This document shows positions 8,057-15,660 of a DNA stretch of 30,349 nucleotides, in pieces; position 1 is the stretch's first letter, and every line of letters starts with the position of its first letter. The position numbers and the translations under genes are program-made. The DNA comes from an uncultured Erysipelotrichaceae bacterium (GTDB lineage Bacteria > Bacillota_I > Bacilli_A > Erysipelotrichales > Erysipelotrichaceae), in assembly GCA_937893225.1 (NCBI GenBank), contig CALBJM010000064.1, positions 1-30,349 on the forward strand, written 5' to 3'. The notes beneath the pieces were generated by a model, which did no database searches, was not told the origin of the DNA, and was given only the letters and a program-made list of their open reading frames with translations.

Positions 8057-8482
8057 CTATTTCTTTTTATGATTATTTTCAAGCATTTCACGAACCAACT
8101 TCATCTGCTCTTTTTTAAAAAATAATTTAATTGTTCGTTTTTTCCACTGAAAGGAAATCGAATTATCCGCAAGATTCATTGTCACTTTTCCAATCTTATC
8201 CCAAGTTTTCAGCATCCCAGACATAACGATGCCTTCTTCTGCAATACCACTCTTCACAAAATAATACAGAATTCCACCCAAGCACAATGCAATAGGTTGT
8301 ACATACTTTAATATACCTTCATATTGAAAATAGCTCATTACACCTACAACTAAAAACATCACAGTAAACAACAATGCATTTTTAGAATCATTTTCTATCT
8401 TTACTTTCTGTGATGTCTTCACAAATGCAAGTACTAATACAATAAACGCAACATCGAAGCAAATAAATATAATATCTGACAT
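8057..8482 (-). CDS. Small membrane protein of unknown function
   Basis: The protein has 141 residues. Three hydrophobic segments (about residues 4-21, 37-53 and 60-77) are followed by a soluble C-terminal domain of about 60 residues containing GIVMSGMLKTWDKIGKVTM and a basic KKRTIKLFFKKEQ stretch, ending in HKKK. The pattern of membrane hairpins plus a W..I-type C-terminal domain recalls DUF5673-type proteins, but this is a weak impression from memory. No catalytic residues stand out. AGGAG lies 6 bases before ATG 8482. It is the first gene after the liv operon terminator, has its own -10 box, and is followed 58 bases on by argS. A functional link to argS is not implied. Confidence 0.7.
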   Translation of the reverse strand: MSDIIFICFDVAFIVLVLAFVKTSQKVKIENDSKNALLFTVMFLVVGVMSYFQYEGILKYVQPIALCLGGILYYFVKSGIAEEGIVMSGMLKTWDKIGKVTMNLADNSISFQWKKRTIKLFFKKEQMKLVREMLENNHKKK

Positions 8483-8504
8483 ACATTTCTCCTAAAACAA
8501 CACT

Positions 8505-8513
8505 ATTATATCA
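8505..8513 (-). promoter_or_regulatory. Extended -10 promoter for the small membrane protein / argS
   Basis: The minus strand reads TGATATAAT, an extended -10 (TGnTATAAT), directly after the liv terminator T-tract and about 22 bases before ATG 8482. No good -35 box is visible, as is common with extended -10 promoters. Confidence 0.5.
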
Positions 8514-8537
8514 AAAAAGAAGGATATTACTCCTTCT
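8513..8537 (-). terminator. Intrinsic terminator of the liv operon
   Basis: The minus strand has AGAAGGA-GTAATA-TCCTTCT, a perfect 7-bp stem with a 6-base loop, running into six T. It directly follows the CBS-ACT stop codon. Confidence 0.8.
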
Positions 8538-8538
8538 C

Positions 8539-9231
8539 TTAAGCAATCTTTTCAGGATCATAGAAAACGACATTTCCATCTGTTGTCGTCTGTACTACGA
8601 CCACAACATTTAAACCATTATCTTTAAGAATCTTTGTCATAGCTTCCACTTCGATCGTACCTGTAGCTTTTACAAAGAACTCTGCACCACGTTCATCATT
8701 CTGGTACACACCAAGAGCTTCCACATTTGCATCATTTTCAGCAAGCAAAGTAGCAGCCTTTGCTAACAAACCTGGCTTATTCTCCATTTTGATAACAAAT
8801 TTTGTACCTTGTTGCTTTAATCCAAGTAAATCTACAAATGTCTTAAAAATATCTTTTTCAGTAATGATGCCAATGACTTTATTTGCTTCATCTACAACTG
8901 GCAATACATTGATGCCGCCATCCAACATAACTTGTGCTGCTTGTTCAACAAATTGATCTTCTGTAACAGTCTTAACATCTTTGATCATGATTTCTTCTAC
9001 AGAAGTTCTAGAAAGCAAATAATTTAATTCAAAGATAGACAATGACGTTGTATTTTGCCCAGACGCCTCTGTAACAACACCTTCTGTAATCAATCCTTTT
9101 AATACACCATTTTCATCTACGACAGGCACTCTATGAAAATGCCCTCTTTGCATGATTTCAAGTACTTTTGATACTGAAGTATCTGGTGTAACTGTAACAG
9201 GATTTTTTGTCATATGATCTTTTACGTACAT
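8539..9231 (-). CDS. CBS-CBS-ACT domain protein at the end of the liv operon (AcuB-like)
   Basis: The protein has 230 residues. It starts with a CBS pair: MYVKDHMTKNPVTVTPD opens the first, with HRVPVVDENG..GLITE, and IMIKDVKTVT opens the second, with NVLPVVDEANKVIGIITEKD (about 1-60 and 78-135). An ACT domain follows (about 144-212), recognised by FVIKMENKPGLLAKAATLLAE and the GAEFFVKATG strand. CBS pairs bind adenine nucleotides and ACT domains bind amino acids, so a regulatory sensor is inferred. The arrangement resembles B. subtilis AcuB. ATG 9231 is 4 bases after the livF stop, and the GGAGG that serves it lies inside the last livF codons, so translation is coupled. A TTG at 9246 would give five more residues but has no ribosome binding site. 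Confidence 0.85.
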   Translation of the reverse strand: MYVKDHMTKNPVTVTPDTSVSKVLEIMQRGHFHRVPVVDENGVLKGLITEGVVTEASGQNTTSLSIFELNYLLSRTSVEEIMIKDVKTVTEDQFVEQAAQVMLDGGINVLPVVDEANKVIGIITEKDIFKTFVDLLGLKQQGTKFVIKMENKPGLLAKAATLLAENDANVEALGVYQNDERGAEFFVKATGTIEVEAMTKILKDNGLNVVVVVQTTTDGNVVFYDPEKIA

Positions 9232-9235
9232 AAAA

Positions 9236-9940
9236 TTATCCTCCAAGGTAAGCTTTTCTTACCTGTTCACTAGCCGCAAGTTCTGCGCCAGTTCCTTCTA
9301 ATATTATTTTACCAGTTTCTAGAACATATGCACGATCAGCAATCGCAAGAGCCATCTTTGCATTCTGCTCAACTAAAAGAATCGTTGTACCACGTTTATT
9401 GATATCTTCAATGATTCTAAAGATTTCTTTGACCAATAATGGAGACAAACCCATAGAAGGTTCATCCAAAAGTAAGATTTTTGGACGAGACATCAATGCA
9501 CGTCCCATTGCCAACATCTGCTGCTCACCGCCAGACAAAGTACCTGCAGCCTGTTTTTCTCTTTCTTTTAAACGAGGGAATAAAGAAAATACATACTCTA
9601 GATCTTTCGTAATTTCATCTTTATCTTTTCTAAAATACGCACCTAGTAAAAGATTATCTTTAACGCTCTGTTCCGCAAAAACACGTCTTCCTTCCGGAAC
9701 TTGCGCAAGTCCATCCGTTACGATTTTATGCGCAGGAGTTTTCACAAGATCTTTGTCATCTAATGTAATTGTGCCGCTAGCAGGCTTCAATAAACCACTG
9801 ATTGCATGCATGGTCGTTGTTTTACCAGCTCCATTGGAACCAATCAATGTAACGATTTCCCCATCATTTACATGGAAAGAGATTCCTTTGATTGCTTCAA
9901 TCATGCCATACTTCACAACAAGATTTTCAATTTTTAGCAT
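9236..9940 (-). CDS. livF: Branched-chain amino acid ABC transporter, ATP-binding protein LivF
   Basis: The protein has 234 residues. It has Walker A GSNGAGKTT at about 34-42, signature LSGGEQQMLAMGRAL, Walker B ILLLDEP, then the short SMGLSPLLVKEIF segment typical of LivF. The family energises uptake of leucine, isoleucine and valine (or other hydrophobic amino acids or amides) at the inner membrane face together with LivG. ATG 9940 was chosen because the protein then begins MLKIENLVVKYG as LivF proteins do, with GAGG about 8 bases upstream. The longer open frame reaches back into livG. It lies 10 bases after livG and precedes the CBS-ACT gene, whose ribosome binding site overlaps its last codons. 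Confidence 0.93.
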   Translation of the reverse strand: MLKIENLVVKYGMIEAIKGISFHVNDGEIVTLIGSNGAGKTTTMHAISGLLKPASGTITLDDKDLVKTPAHKIVTDGLAQVPEGRRVFAEQSVKDNLLLGAYFRKDKDEITKDLEYVFSLFPRLKEREKQAAGTLSGGEQQMLAMGRALMSRPKILLLDEPSMGLSPLLVKEIFRIIEDINKRGTTILLVEQNAKMALAIADRAYVLETGKIILEGTGAELAASEQVRKAYLGG

Positions 9941-9950
9941 CCTAATTTCC

Positions 9951-10724
9951 TCACTCTCCAATGTAAGCCTTGATAACTTCTTGATTTGACTGAATCTCTG
10001 CAGGAAGTCCTTGTGCCAAGCACTGACCAAAGTTCAAAACAGTGATTCTTTCACAAATACCCATAACAAGTTTCATATCATGTTCAATCAATAAAATAGA
10101 AATATTGAAATGATCACGGATCTTACGAATCATCGCCATCAATTCTTCCGTTTCCTGTGGGTTCATACCAGCTGCAGGCTCATCCAACAATAATAATTTT
10201 GGATTTGTAGCCAATGCACGCGCAATCTCTAGACGACGCTGTGCACCATATGGTAAGTTACCCGCAGAAAGATCAGCAAATTCATCCAATTCAAAAATCT
10301 TAAGAAGCTCCATTGCTTTTTCCGTTGCTTCTTTTTCTGTCTTATAGTATTTAGGCAAACGCAATACAGATGTAAACAAACCATATTTCATAGAATTATG
10401 CATGCCTGTTTTTACATTATCCAAAACACTCATATTCGAAAACAAGCGGATATTCTGGAATGTACGAGCAATACCTTCCATATTGGCCTGCACTGGATTC
10501 AACTTTGCCATATCTTTTCCAGCAAGTTTGATCGTGCCACGTGTTGGCTGATACACTTTGGTCAACATATTAAAAACCGTTGTCTTACCAGCTCCATTTG
10601 GCCCAATCAAGCCATAGATTTCACCTTTATAAATATCTAGATCAAGATTATTTACAGCAGTCAATCCACCAAAATCAATACCAAGATTTCTCACTTCAAG
10701 AACTTTTTCACGTGTTTCACTCAT
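9951..10724 (-). CDS. livG: Branched-chain amino acid ABC transporter, ATP-binding protein LivG
   Basis: The protein has 257 residues. It has Walker A GPNGAGKTT at 41-49, the LivG-type ARTFQNIRLF Q-loop region, signature YGAQRRLEIARAL in place of LSGGQ (as is usual for LivG), Walker B LLLLDEPAAGMNP and the ILLIEHDM H-loop. It is the second ATPase of the transporter. ATG 10724 overlaps the end of livM by 8 bases (ATGAGTGA), and GGGAG lies upstream within livM, so translation is coupled. The open frame upstream of this ATG is Arg/His-rich and lies within livM, so it is not part of the protein. Confidence 0.93.
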   Translation of the reverse strand: MSETREKVLEVRNLGIDFGGLTAVNNLDLDIYKGEIYGLIGPNGAGKTTVFNMLTKVYQPTRGTIKLAGKDMAKLNPVQANMEGIARTFQNIRLFSNMSVLDNVKTGMHNSMKYGLFTSVLRLPKYYKTEKEATEKAMELLKIFELDEFADLSAGNLPYGAQRRLEIARALATNPKLLLLDEPAAGMNPQETEELMAMIRKIRDHFNISILLIEHDMKLVMGICERITVLNFGQCLAQGLPAEIQSNQEVIKAYIGE

Positions 10725-11772
10725 GTGCTTCAGCTCCCTTCTGCTTCTTAAATGACGCAAAGAATGTCTTGATCTTCTCATTATTTGTCACGATCATCAT
10801 AACAATCAATACGATCGCATACACTAACATACGATAAGAAGACAAGAATCTTAACATTTCAGGCAATAACACAAGCACACTTGTTGCGATAACTGTACCT
10901 GTCATATTACCTAAGCCACCCAATACAACATACACAAGAATCAAAATAGATGTATTAAAATCAAACTTTGTAGCCGCAACAGAAGCATAATTCATCATAT
11001 ACAACGCACCAGCTGCACCACCCAAAGCACTAGACAACACAAATGCCAATGTCTTTGTAGAAGAAACACGAATACCAACTGTCTCTGCTGCAATCTTATT
11101 ATCACGACAAGCCTGGATTGCACGTCCCTCTCTAGAATAAATAATGTTGTAGACGATCAACAAGGCTACAAGGATCAATACAAAGCCAACCGTAAATGTA
11201 GAAATCACAGTATTTCCAGTTACGCCCATAGGTCCAGAAAGAACCATCTTTCCACCTTCTGCTAATTGAATCGTGTTATTGATAAATGCAAAATGAATAC
11301 CATTGGCGTCTACACCAATATATGTATTATTGATCAATGACATGATGATCTGTCCAAATGCTAAAGTAACAATTGCTAAATAGTCACCCTCTAATTTCAA
11401 TACAGGAATAGAAATCAACCATCCAACAAAACCCGCTATAATTGCACCAACAACAATACAAACAGCCAAGCGAAGAATATCATTGCCAATCACTCCGGAA
11501 AGAACCACATTCACAACAGCTGCGCTAAATCCACCAACGGACATGAAACCAGCCTGTCCTAGATTCAATTCCCCAGAAATACCAACATTCATATTCAAGC
11601 CAATTGCCGCAACGATATAACTACAAACAGGAACCAATAAAGCAGTAATCATTCTAGGAATAGAATGCCCTGACTGCAATACACTAATAATGACATATGC
11701 CACTATCACAAGTGCAAAGGAAAATGTACGCCCACGTGTTTTGGGTCCGAAAAGAGACTTTACTATTTTCAT
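10717..11772 (-). CDS. livM: Branched-chain amino acid ABC transporter, permease LivM
   Basis: The protein has 351 residues and about nine to ten hydrophobic segments. Family landmarks are ISGELNLGQAGFMSVGGFSAA (about 70-90, key words), the LEGDYLAIVTLAFGQI helix region, SREGRAIQACRDNKIAAETVGI (the cytoplasmic loop that contacts the ATPases), and LGGLGNMTGTVIA near the end. It forms the translocation pore with LivH. ATG 11772 is preferred, with GAGG 8 bases upstream; an in-frame GTG at 11781 is only a base or so from the same GAGG. It lies 10 bases after livH and overlaps livG by 8 bases. Confidence 0.92.
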   Translation of the reverse strand: MKIVKSLFGPKTRGRTFSFALVIVAYVIISVLQSGHSIPRMITALLVPVCSYIVAAIGLNMNVGISGELNLGQAGFMSVGGFSAAVVNVVLSGVIGNDILRLAVCIVVGAIIAGFVGWLISIPVLKLEGDYLAIVTLAFGQIIMSLINNTYIGVDANGIHFAFINNTIQLAEGGKMVLSGPMGVTGNTVISTFTVGFVLILVALLIVYNIIYSREGRAIQACRDNKIAAETVGIRVSSTKTLAFVLSSALGGAAGALYMMNYASVAATKFDFNTSILILVYVVLGGLGNMTGTVIATSVLVLLPEMLRFLSSYRMLVYAIVLIVMMIVTNNEKIKTFFASFKKQKGAEAHE

Positions 11773-11782
11773 ATCACACACC

Positions 11783-12655
11783 TCAGACTTTCACATTCAC
11801 TTTTTTTCCAAGCAATCCAGTTGGCTTGATCAATAACACAACGATCAACACCATAAATACGATGGCATCAGACAACTGTGTAGAAATATATGCACGTGCA
11901 AGATTTTCGATAACACCTAAGAACAAACCACCAAGGAATGCACCAGGAATAGAACCAATTCCACCTAATACTGCAGCTGTAAATGCTTTAATACCAGGCA
12001 TAGAACCCAATGTTGGATAAACAGATGGATACGTTGCACACAATAACACTGCTGCAATAGCTGCTAAACCAGAGCCAATCGCAAATGTAATAGAAATGAT
12101 CTGGTTAACATTGATACCCATCAAAGAAGCAGCACCCTTATCTTCTGAACAAGCTCTCATTGCACGTCCAGTCTTTGTACGATTGATAAAAAGCGTCAAT
12201 ACGATCATGATTACAACACAAGAAAGAATTGTAATAAGTGTCAAATATGGAATGCTCAATTCCCCAATTGTCAATGAACCACTTAAAACTGTAGGGAAAA
12301 TCTTTGTATCTGTTCCCCACAAAAGCATTGCTGCATTTTGCAAGAAATAAGACACACCAATAGCAGTAATCAATACAGAAAGAGACGAAGCCTCTCTCAA
12401 AGGTTTATACGCAAGTTTTTCAATAACAACACCAAGAATAGTGCACACAACAACTGACAATATCACTGCAACAAATACCGGTAAACCAAATGATGAAATT
12501 GCAAAATACGCTACAAACGCACCAACCATGATGATATCACCATGTGCAAAGTTCAGCATTTTTGCAATACCATATACCATGGAATACCCTAAAGCGATAA
12601 TCGCATATACACTTCCAAGTCCTAATCCACCAATTAAATACGACAGAAAAGCCAT
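11783..12655 (-). CDS. livH: Branched-chain amino acid ABC transporter, permease LivH
   Basis: The protein has 290 residues with about eight membrane segments. Landmarks are YSMVYGIAKMLNFAHGDIIMVGAF at 24-47 (key words), KPLREASSLSVLITAIGVSYFLQN, the GRAMRACSEDKGAASLMGI coupling loop, and GGIGSIPGAFLGGLFLGVIE near the C-terminus. It is the partner of LivM in the membrane. AGGAGG lies 7 bases before ATG 12655. It is separated from livJ by about 80 bases that hold a hairpin, so it is probably expressed at a lower level than the binding protein but from the same promoter. Confidence 0.93.
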   Translation of the reverse strand: MAFLSYLIGGLGLGSVYAIIALGYSMVYGIAKMLNFAHGDIIMVGAFVAYFAISSFGLPVFVAVILSVVVCTILGVVIEKLAYKPLREASSLSVLITAIGVSYFLQNAAMLLWGTDTKIFPTVLSGSLTIGELSIPYLTLITILSCVVIMIVLTLFINRTKTGRAMRACSEDKGAASLMGINVNQIISITFAIGSGLAAIAAVLLCATYPSVYPTLGSMPGIKAFTAAVLGGIGSIPGAFLGGLFLGVIENLARAYISTQLSDAIVFMVLIVVLLIKPTGLLGKKVNVKV

Positions 12656-12669
12656 ACTCTAACCTCCTT

Positions 12670-12721
12670 TTCTTAATACAAAGAAAGAAGGCTGTCATTG
12701 ACCACGCAATTAACAGCCTTC
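12670..12721 (-). terminator. Hairpin between livJ and livH (likely partial terminator or mRNA stabiliser)
   Basis: GAAGGCTGT (12687-12695) and ACAGCCTTC (12713-12721) pair perfectly, and ATTG/CAAT inside can extend the stem. On the minus strand it is followed by TTTCTTTG, an interrupted T-tract, so read-through into livHMGF is expected. Confidence 0.6.
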
Positions 12722-12734
12722 GTGCGTCGACGAA

Positions 12735-13940
12735 TTATTCAGCGCTGACGTAAGCACCATTTGTGATGATTACAGCCTTTGGTTCCTTAGAAACTTCACC
12801 ATTTTCGTTCCATGTAACATCACTACCTGTCAAACCATTGAACTTCATAGATGTAAATTCCTTAACAAGAGCAGCTGTAATATCAGATGTAGAATCAGAT
12901 GCCTTTACACCAGATTCTTCAAGAGCCTGTGCAATTGCATATACAGCATCATAAGCATCAGCAGCAAACTGGATTGGTTTATCACCATAAGCTTCCTTAT
13001 ATGCCTTTACGAAATTCTGTGTCTTTTCATCTTCTGCATCAGCAGAGAATGGTGTAAGCATATACAAACCTTCAGCTAATGAAGCATCGAAACCTTCCAT
13101 ATCGAGGATACCATCCATACCATCGCATCCAAAGAATGTTGGTTCATAGCCCTGTTTCTTAGCTTCAGCAAGAATCTGAGAAGCTGGCTGATAATAAATT
13201 GGGAGGAATACAACATCAGCACCAGCATCCTTGCACTTCTGAACATATACAGAATAGTCTGTAGTACCATTTGCAAAGCCTTGTTCTGTTACGACATCAA
13301 GACCCTTAGCTTCAGCTTCCTTCTTAAACTTATTTGTGATACCTGTTGAATAGTTATCATCATTTCTATAAATGATACCTACCTTAGTACCAACTTTATG
13401 TTCTGTGATATAGTCTGCAGAAGCAACACCTTGGTTAGGATCTGAGAAGCACATCTGGAATACATTTCCATAAGGATTTGCTTCGTTATCAGAATCCTGA
13501 TAAATGATAGCTGGAGAAGATCCAGAAGGTGTAATAGCGAAGATATCTTCCTGTTGATAAGAAGAAGATACTGCCTGACCTGCACCAGATGTTGTTGTAC
13601 CAATAGATACCTGCATACCCCAGTCAGCCAATGTATTGAATGCTGTAACAGCCTTTTCAGCATCAGCCTGATCATCCTGGAAGTTAAAATCAAGCTTTAC
13701 TTTTCCTTCTGCATTAATTTCTTTTACCGCAAGTTCTGCACCATGCTGAACTGCCAATCCATATACAGCAGCATCTCCGGAAATTGGACCAGAACCACCG
13801 AGCTTGAAAGCATCAGTAGATGTGGAAGAACCACCAGCTGCAGAACCATTGCCATTAGCGCTTGAATTTGAGGAGCATGCAACTAATGACATAGCCATTG
13901 CTGCAACCATTCCTCCTTTTAATACTTTTCTAAAATTCAT
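12735..13940 (-). CDS. livJ: Branched-chain amino acid ABC transporter substrate-binding lipoprotein (LivJ/LivK family)
   Basis: The protein has 401 residues. A lipoprotein signal peptide ends in SLVAC with the lipidated Cys at 22, followed by a Ser/Asn/Gly-rich linker. The mature part has the periplasmic-binding-protein type I fold of the Leu/Ile/Val family: KLGGSGPISGDAAVYG, HGAELAVKEINAEG, IGTTTSGAGQAVSSSYQQEDI, then VGIIYRNDDNYSTG and AADAYDAVYAIAQALEESG. It captures the amino acid outside the cell for LivHMGF; exact specificity cannot be read. ATG 13940 was chosen for GAGGG upstream and the signal peptide; the frame continues upstream into promoter DNA and is not coding there. First gene of the operon, with a promoter at 13981-14009. 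Confidence 0.93.
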   Translation of the reverse strand: MNFRKVLKGGMVAAMAMSLVACSSNSSANGNGSAAGGSSTSTDAFKLGGSGPISGDAAVYGLAVQHGAELAVKEINAEGKVKLDFNFQDDQADAEKAVTAFNTLADWGMQVSIGTTTSGAGQAVSSSYQQEDIFAITPSGSSPAIIYQDSDNEANPYGNVFQMCFSDPNQGVASADYITEHKVGTKVGIIYRNDDNYSTGITNKFKKEAEAKGLDVVTEQGFANGTTDYSVYVQKCKDAGADVVFLPIYYQPASQILAEAKKQGYEPTFFGCDGMDGILDMEGFDASLAEGLYMLTPFSADAEDEKTQNFVKAYKEAYGDKPIQFAADAYDAVYAIAQALEESGVKASDSTSDITAALVKEFTSMKFNGLTGSDVTWNENGEVSKEPKAVIITNGAYVSAE

Positions 13941-13980
13941 ACTTTTTCCCTCGCTTCTTTCTTTGTAAAGAATGATTATG

Positions 13981-14009
13981 ATTATAGAGAGGTTCAATTT
14001 AACCTTCAA
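13981..14009 (-). promoter_or_regulatory. liv operon promoter
   Basis: The minus strand has TTGAAG (14009-14004), a 17-base spacer and a perfect TATAAT (13986-13981). It is about 40 bases upstream of livJ ATG 13940. An inverted repeat GAGGTT-N13-AACCTC (13989-14013) covers the spacer and -35 box. Confidence 0.75.
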
Positions 14010-14013
14010 CCTC
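13989..14013. promoter_or_regulatory. Inverted repeat overlapping the liv promoter (possible operator)
   Basis: GAGGTT (13989-13994) and AACCTC (14008-14013) are symmetric around a 13-base spacer, with the -35 box inside. A repressor bound here would block RNA polymerase. No regulator can be assigned. Confidence 0.35.
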
Positions 14014-14032
14014 AATTTCACAAATACTTCAC

Positions 14033-14047
14033 TTTTTTCAGAAAATT
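14033..14047 (-). promoter_or_regulatory. CodY-box-like site upstream of the liv promoter
   Basis: The minus strand reads AATTTTCTGAAAAAA, which matches the known CodY consensus AATTTTCWGAAAATT at 13 of 15 positions. It lies about 24 bp upstream of the -35 box. CodY of Bacillota senses branched-chain amino acids and controls their uptake, so the location makes sense. Whether this organism has CodY is unknown. Confidence 0.5.
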
Positions 14048-14050
14048 TTC

Positions 14051-14065
14051 TTTTCACTGTGAAAA
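14051..14065. repeat. 15-bp inverted repeat next to the CodY-like box
   Basis: TTTTCAC-T-GTGAAAA is perfectly symmetric, and the self-complementary GAAAATTTTC (14041-14050) abuts it. Both lie in the non-coding gap between the bgl terminator and the liv promoter. Confidence 0.35.
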
Positions 14066-14091
14066 TTCTTTCATTTTCCATTCATACAAAG

Positions 14092-14117
14092 AAAAAGAGA
14101 GACGAAGCTCTCTCTTT
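14092..14117 (-). terminator. Intrinsic terminator of the GH1 gene
   Basis: The minus strand has AAAGAGAGA-GCTTCG-TCTCTCTTT, a perfect 9-bp stem and 6-base loop, continuing as TTC TTTG. It lies just after the GH1 stop. Confidence 0.65.
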
Positions 14118-14122
14118 CACGA

Positions 14123-15619
14123 CTATTTCAAATCTTCACCATTGCTCTTGATGCACTTCTGATACCAGTAATATGAATCCTTACACTTTCTAACCATAGA
14201 ACCCTGTCCATAATTATCAGCATCTACATAGATCTGACCATATCTCTTAGCCATTTCACCTTCACCATTACTTACCATATCAACACATCCCCAATACAAA
14301 TATCCCATTAGAGGAATGCCATCTAGCTCAACCGCATCCTTCATAGACTGAATATTTGCACGCATGTAATCAATACGATAATCATCATGCACTGTATCAT
14401 CTTCAAATGTATCATTCCAACCAATACCATTTTCAACACAGAACAAATCACAATGATAGCGATTATAGAAAGTATTCAACGCAATACGCAAACACTGTGG
14501 ATCTGTAGCCCATCCCCAAGCATTTGCCTTCAAATATGGATTTGCTACAGTCTTCTGCATTGCACCATTGCCTTCACCCTTCTTTGTATCGTCATCAGCA
14601 TGTACAGTCAACACATGACTTCCATAACAAGAAAAGCTCAAGAAATCACAAACGCCCTTCACTAAGATATCCATATCATCTCCACAAGATGGAATCGTAA
14701 TGCCTTCTCTTTCATATTCCGCAAGCTTATATGCAGGATACTTACCAGTCATCTGCACATCAGAATAGAACAATGTGCGATCTTCTTGCTGCTTAGCCAA
14801 TAATTGATCAACAGGATCACATGTCAAGCCATACACTGGACCAAATGCCAACATCATACCAACACGAATATCAGGATGTTTTTCATGTGCTTGAATTACA
14901 GTCTTTGCAGAAGCAAGGAATTGATGAAATGTTGCATTTGCAATATTTTGTGGATCTGCATGAATCAATCCAGCAGTAACAAAAGGCGCTGCTTCAATAC
15001 AATTGATTTCATTAAATGTTAAATAATACTTGCACAAACCATCAAAACGATCAAAGCATGTTTCTGCATATCTCACAAACATATCCACAAGTTTTCTATC
15101 ATCCCAACCGTTAAATCTCTGCGCCAAGGATAATGGTGTTTCATAATGAGACAATGTAACCAATGGTTCAATACCATATTTCTTACACTCTTCAAACACA
15201 CTCTTGTAAAAAGCTATGCCCTCTTCATTCACTTCTGCATCATCCCCATTTGGAAAAATACGAGACCATTTAACAGAAAGTCTAAAGCACTTAAAACCTT
15301 CTTCAGCACACAATTTTATATCTTCTTTATAATGATGATAAAAATCAGAAGCAATATGCGAAGGATAATAATACTTATCATCCTCTAGCAAGCAAGGAAT
15401 AGCACCCTCTGGAAGATGCCTTTCTGTACTTCCAAAGCACAAAGGTGTAGAACCTGTAGTACCATCCGGTTTCTTCCAAGTCACTTGACGACGAACTGTA
15501 TGAGAACCATTGGTCATAACATCTGCAGTTGCTAGACCTGCATGTCCTTCAAACACACCACCTTCATACTGATTTGCAGCTGTAGCGCCACCCCATAAAA
15601 AATCTTTACGAAAACCCAT
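14123..15619 (-). CDS. Glycoside hydrolase family 1, probable 6-phospho-beta-glucosidase
   Basis: The protein has 498 residues, typical of GH1. It opens FRKDFLWGGATAANQYEGG. The acid/base motif TFNEI is at 201-205 (Glu204) and the nucleophile motif CVENGIG has Glu396. The C-terminal SN..GEMAKRYGQIYVD contains the Ser, Lys and Tyr that bind the 6-phosphate in BglA-type enzymes, which favours a phospho-sugar substrate. It would hydrolyse phosphorylated beta-glucosides (cellobiose, arbutin or salicin type) in the cytoplasm after PTS uptake. No PTS gene or sugar regulator is adjacent, so uptake must be encoded elsewhere. GGAG lies 7-8 bases before ATG 15619. It is preceded by a -10-like TATAAT at 15645-15650 and by the chromate transporter pair, and is followed by a terminator. 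Confidence 0.9.
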   Translation of the reverse strand: MGFRKDFLWGGATAANQYEGGVFEGHAGLATADVMTNGSHTVRRQVTWKKPDGTTGSTPLCFGSTERHLPEGAIPCLLEDDKYYYPSHIASDFYHHYKEDIKLCAEEGFKCFRLSVKWSRIFPNGDDAEVNEEGIAFYKSVFEECKKYGIEPLVTLSHYETPLSLAQRFNGWDDRKLVDMFVRYAETCFDRFDGLCKYYLTFNEINCIEAAPFVTAGLIHADPQNIANATFHQFLASAKTVIQAHEKHPDIRVGMMLAFGPVYGLTCDPVDQLLAKQQEDRTLFYSDVQMTGKYPAYKLAEYEREGITIPSCGDDMDILVKGVCDFLSFSCYGSHVLTVHADDDTKKGEGNGAMQKTVANPYLKANAWGWATDPQCLRIALNTFYNRYHCDLFCVENGIGWNDTFEDDTVHDDYRIDYMRANIQSMKDAVELDGIPLMGYLYWGCVDMVSNGEGEMAKRYGQIYVDADNYGQGSMVRKCKDSYYWYQKCIKSNGEDLK

Positions 15620-15644
15620 ATTTTTTCTCCATTTCTCTATATTT

Positions 15645-15650
15645 ATTATA
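15645..15650 (-). promoter_or_regulatory. Possible -10 box for the GH1 gene
   Basis: The minus strand has TATAAT about 25 bases before ATG 15619, in the 41-base gap after the chromate transporter stop. No convincing -35 box is seen, so cotranscription with the upstream pair remains possible. Confidence 0.35.
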
Positions 15651-15660
15651 CGCTACCTTT

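Noticed and set aside
9399..9989. Long open frame on the + strand opposite livF
   Set aside because: It lies wholly antisense to a clear LivF, has no ribosome binding site and shows no recognisable domain. It is a by-product of codon use.
14051..14065. cre (CcpA) site between the GH1 gene and liv
   Set aside because: TTTTCACTGTGAAAA lacks the central CG of the cre consensus TGWAANCGNTNWCA and is downstream of the GH1 gene, not at its promoter.
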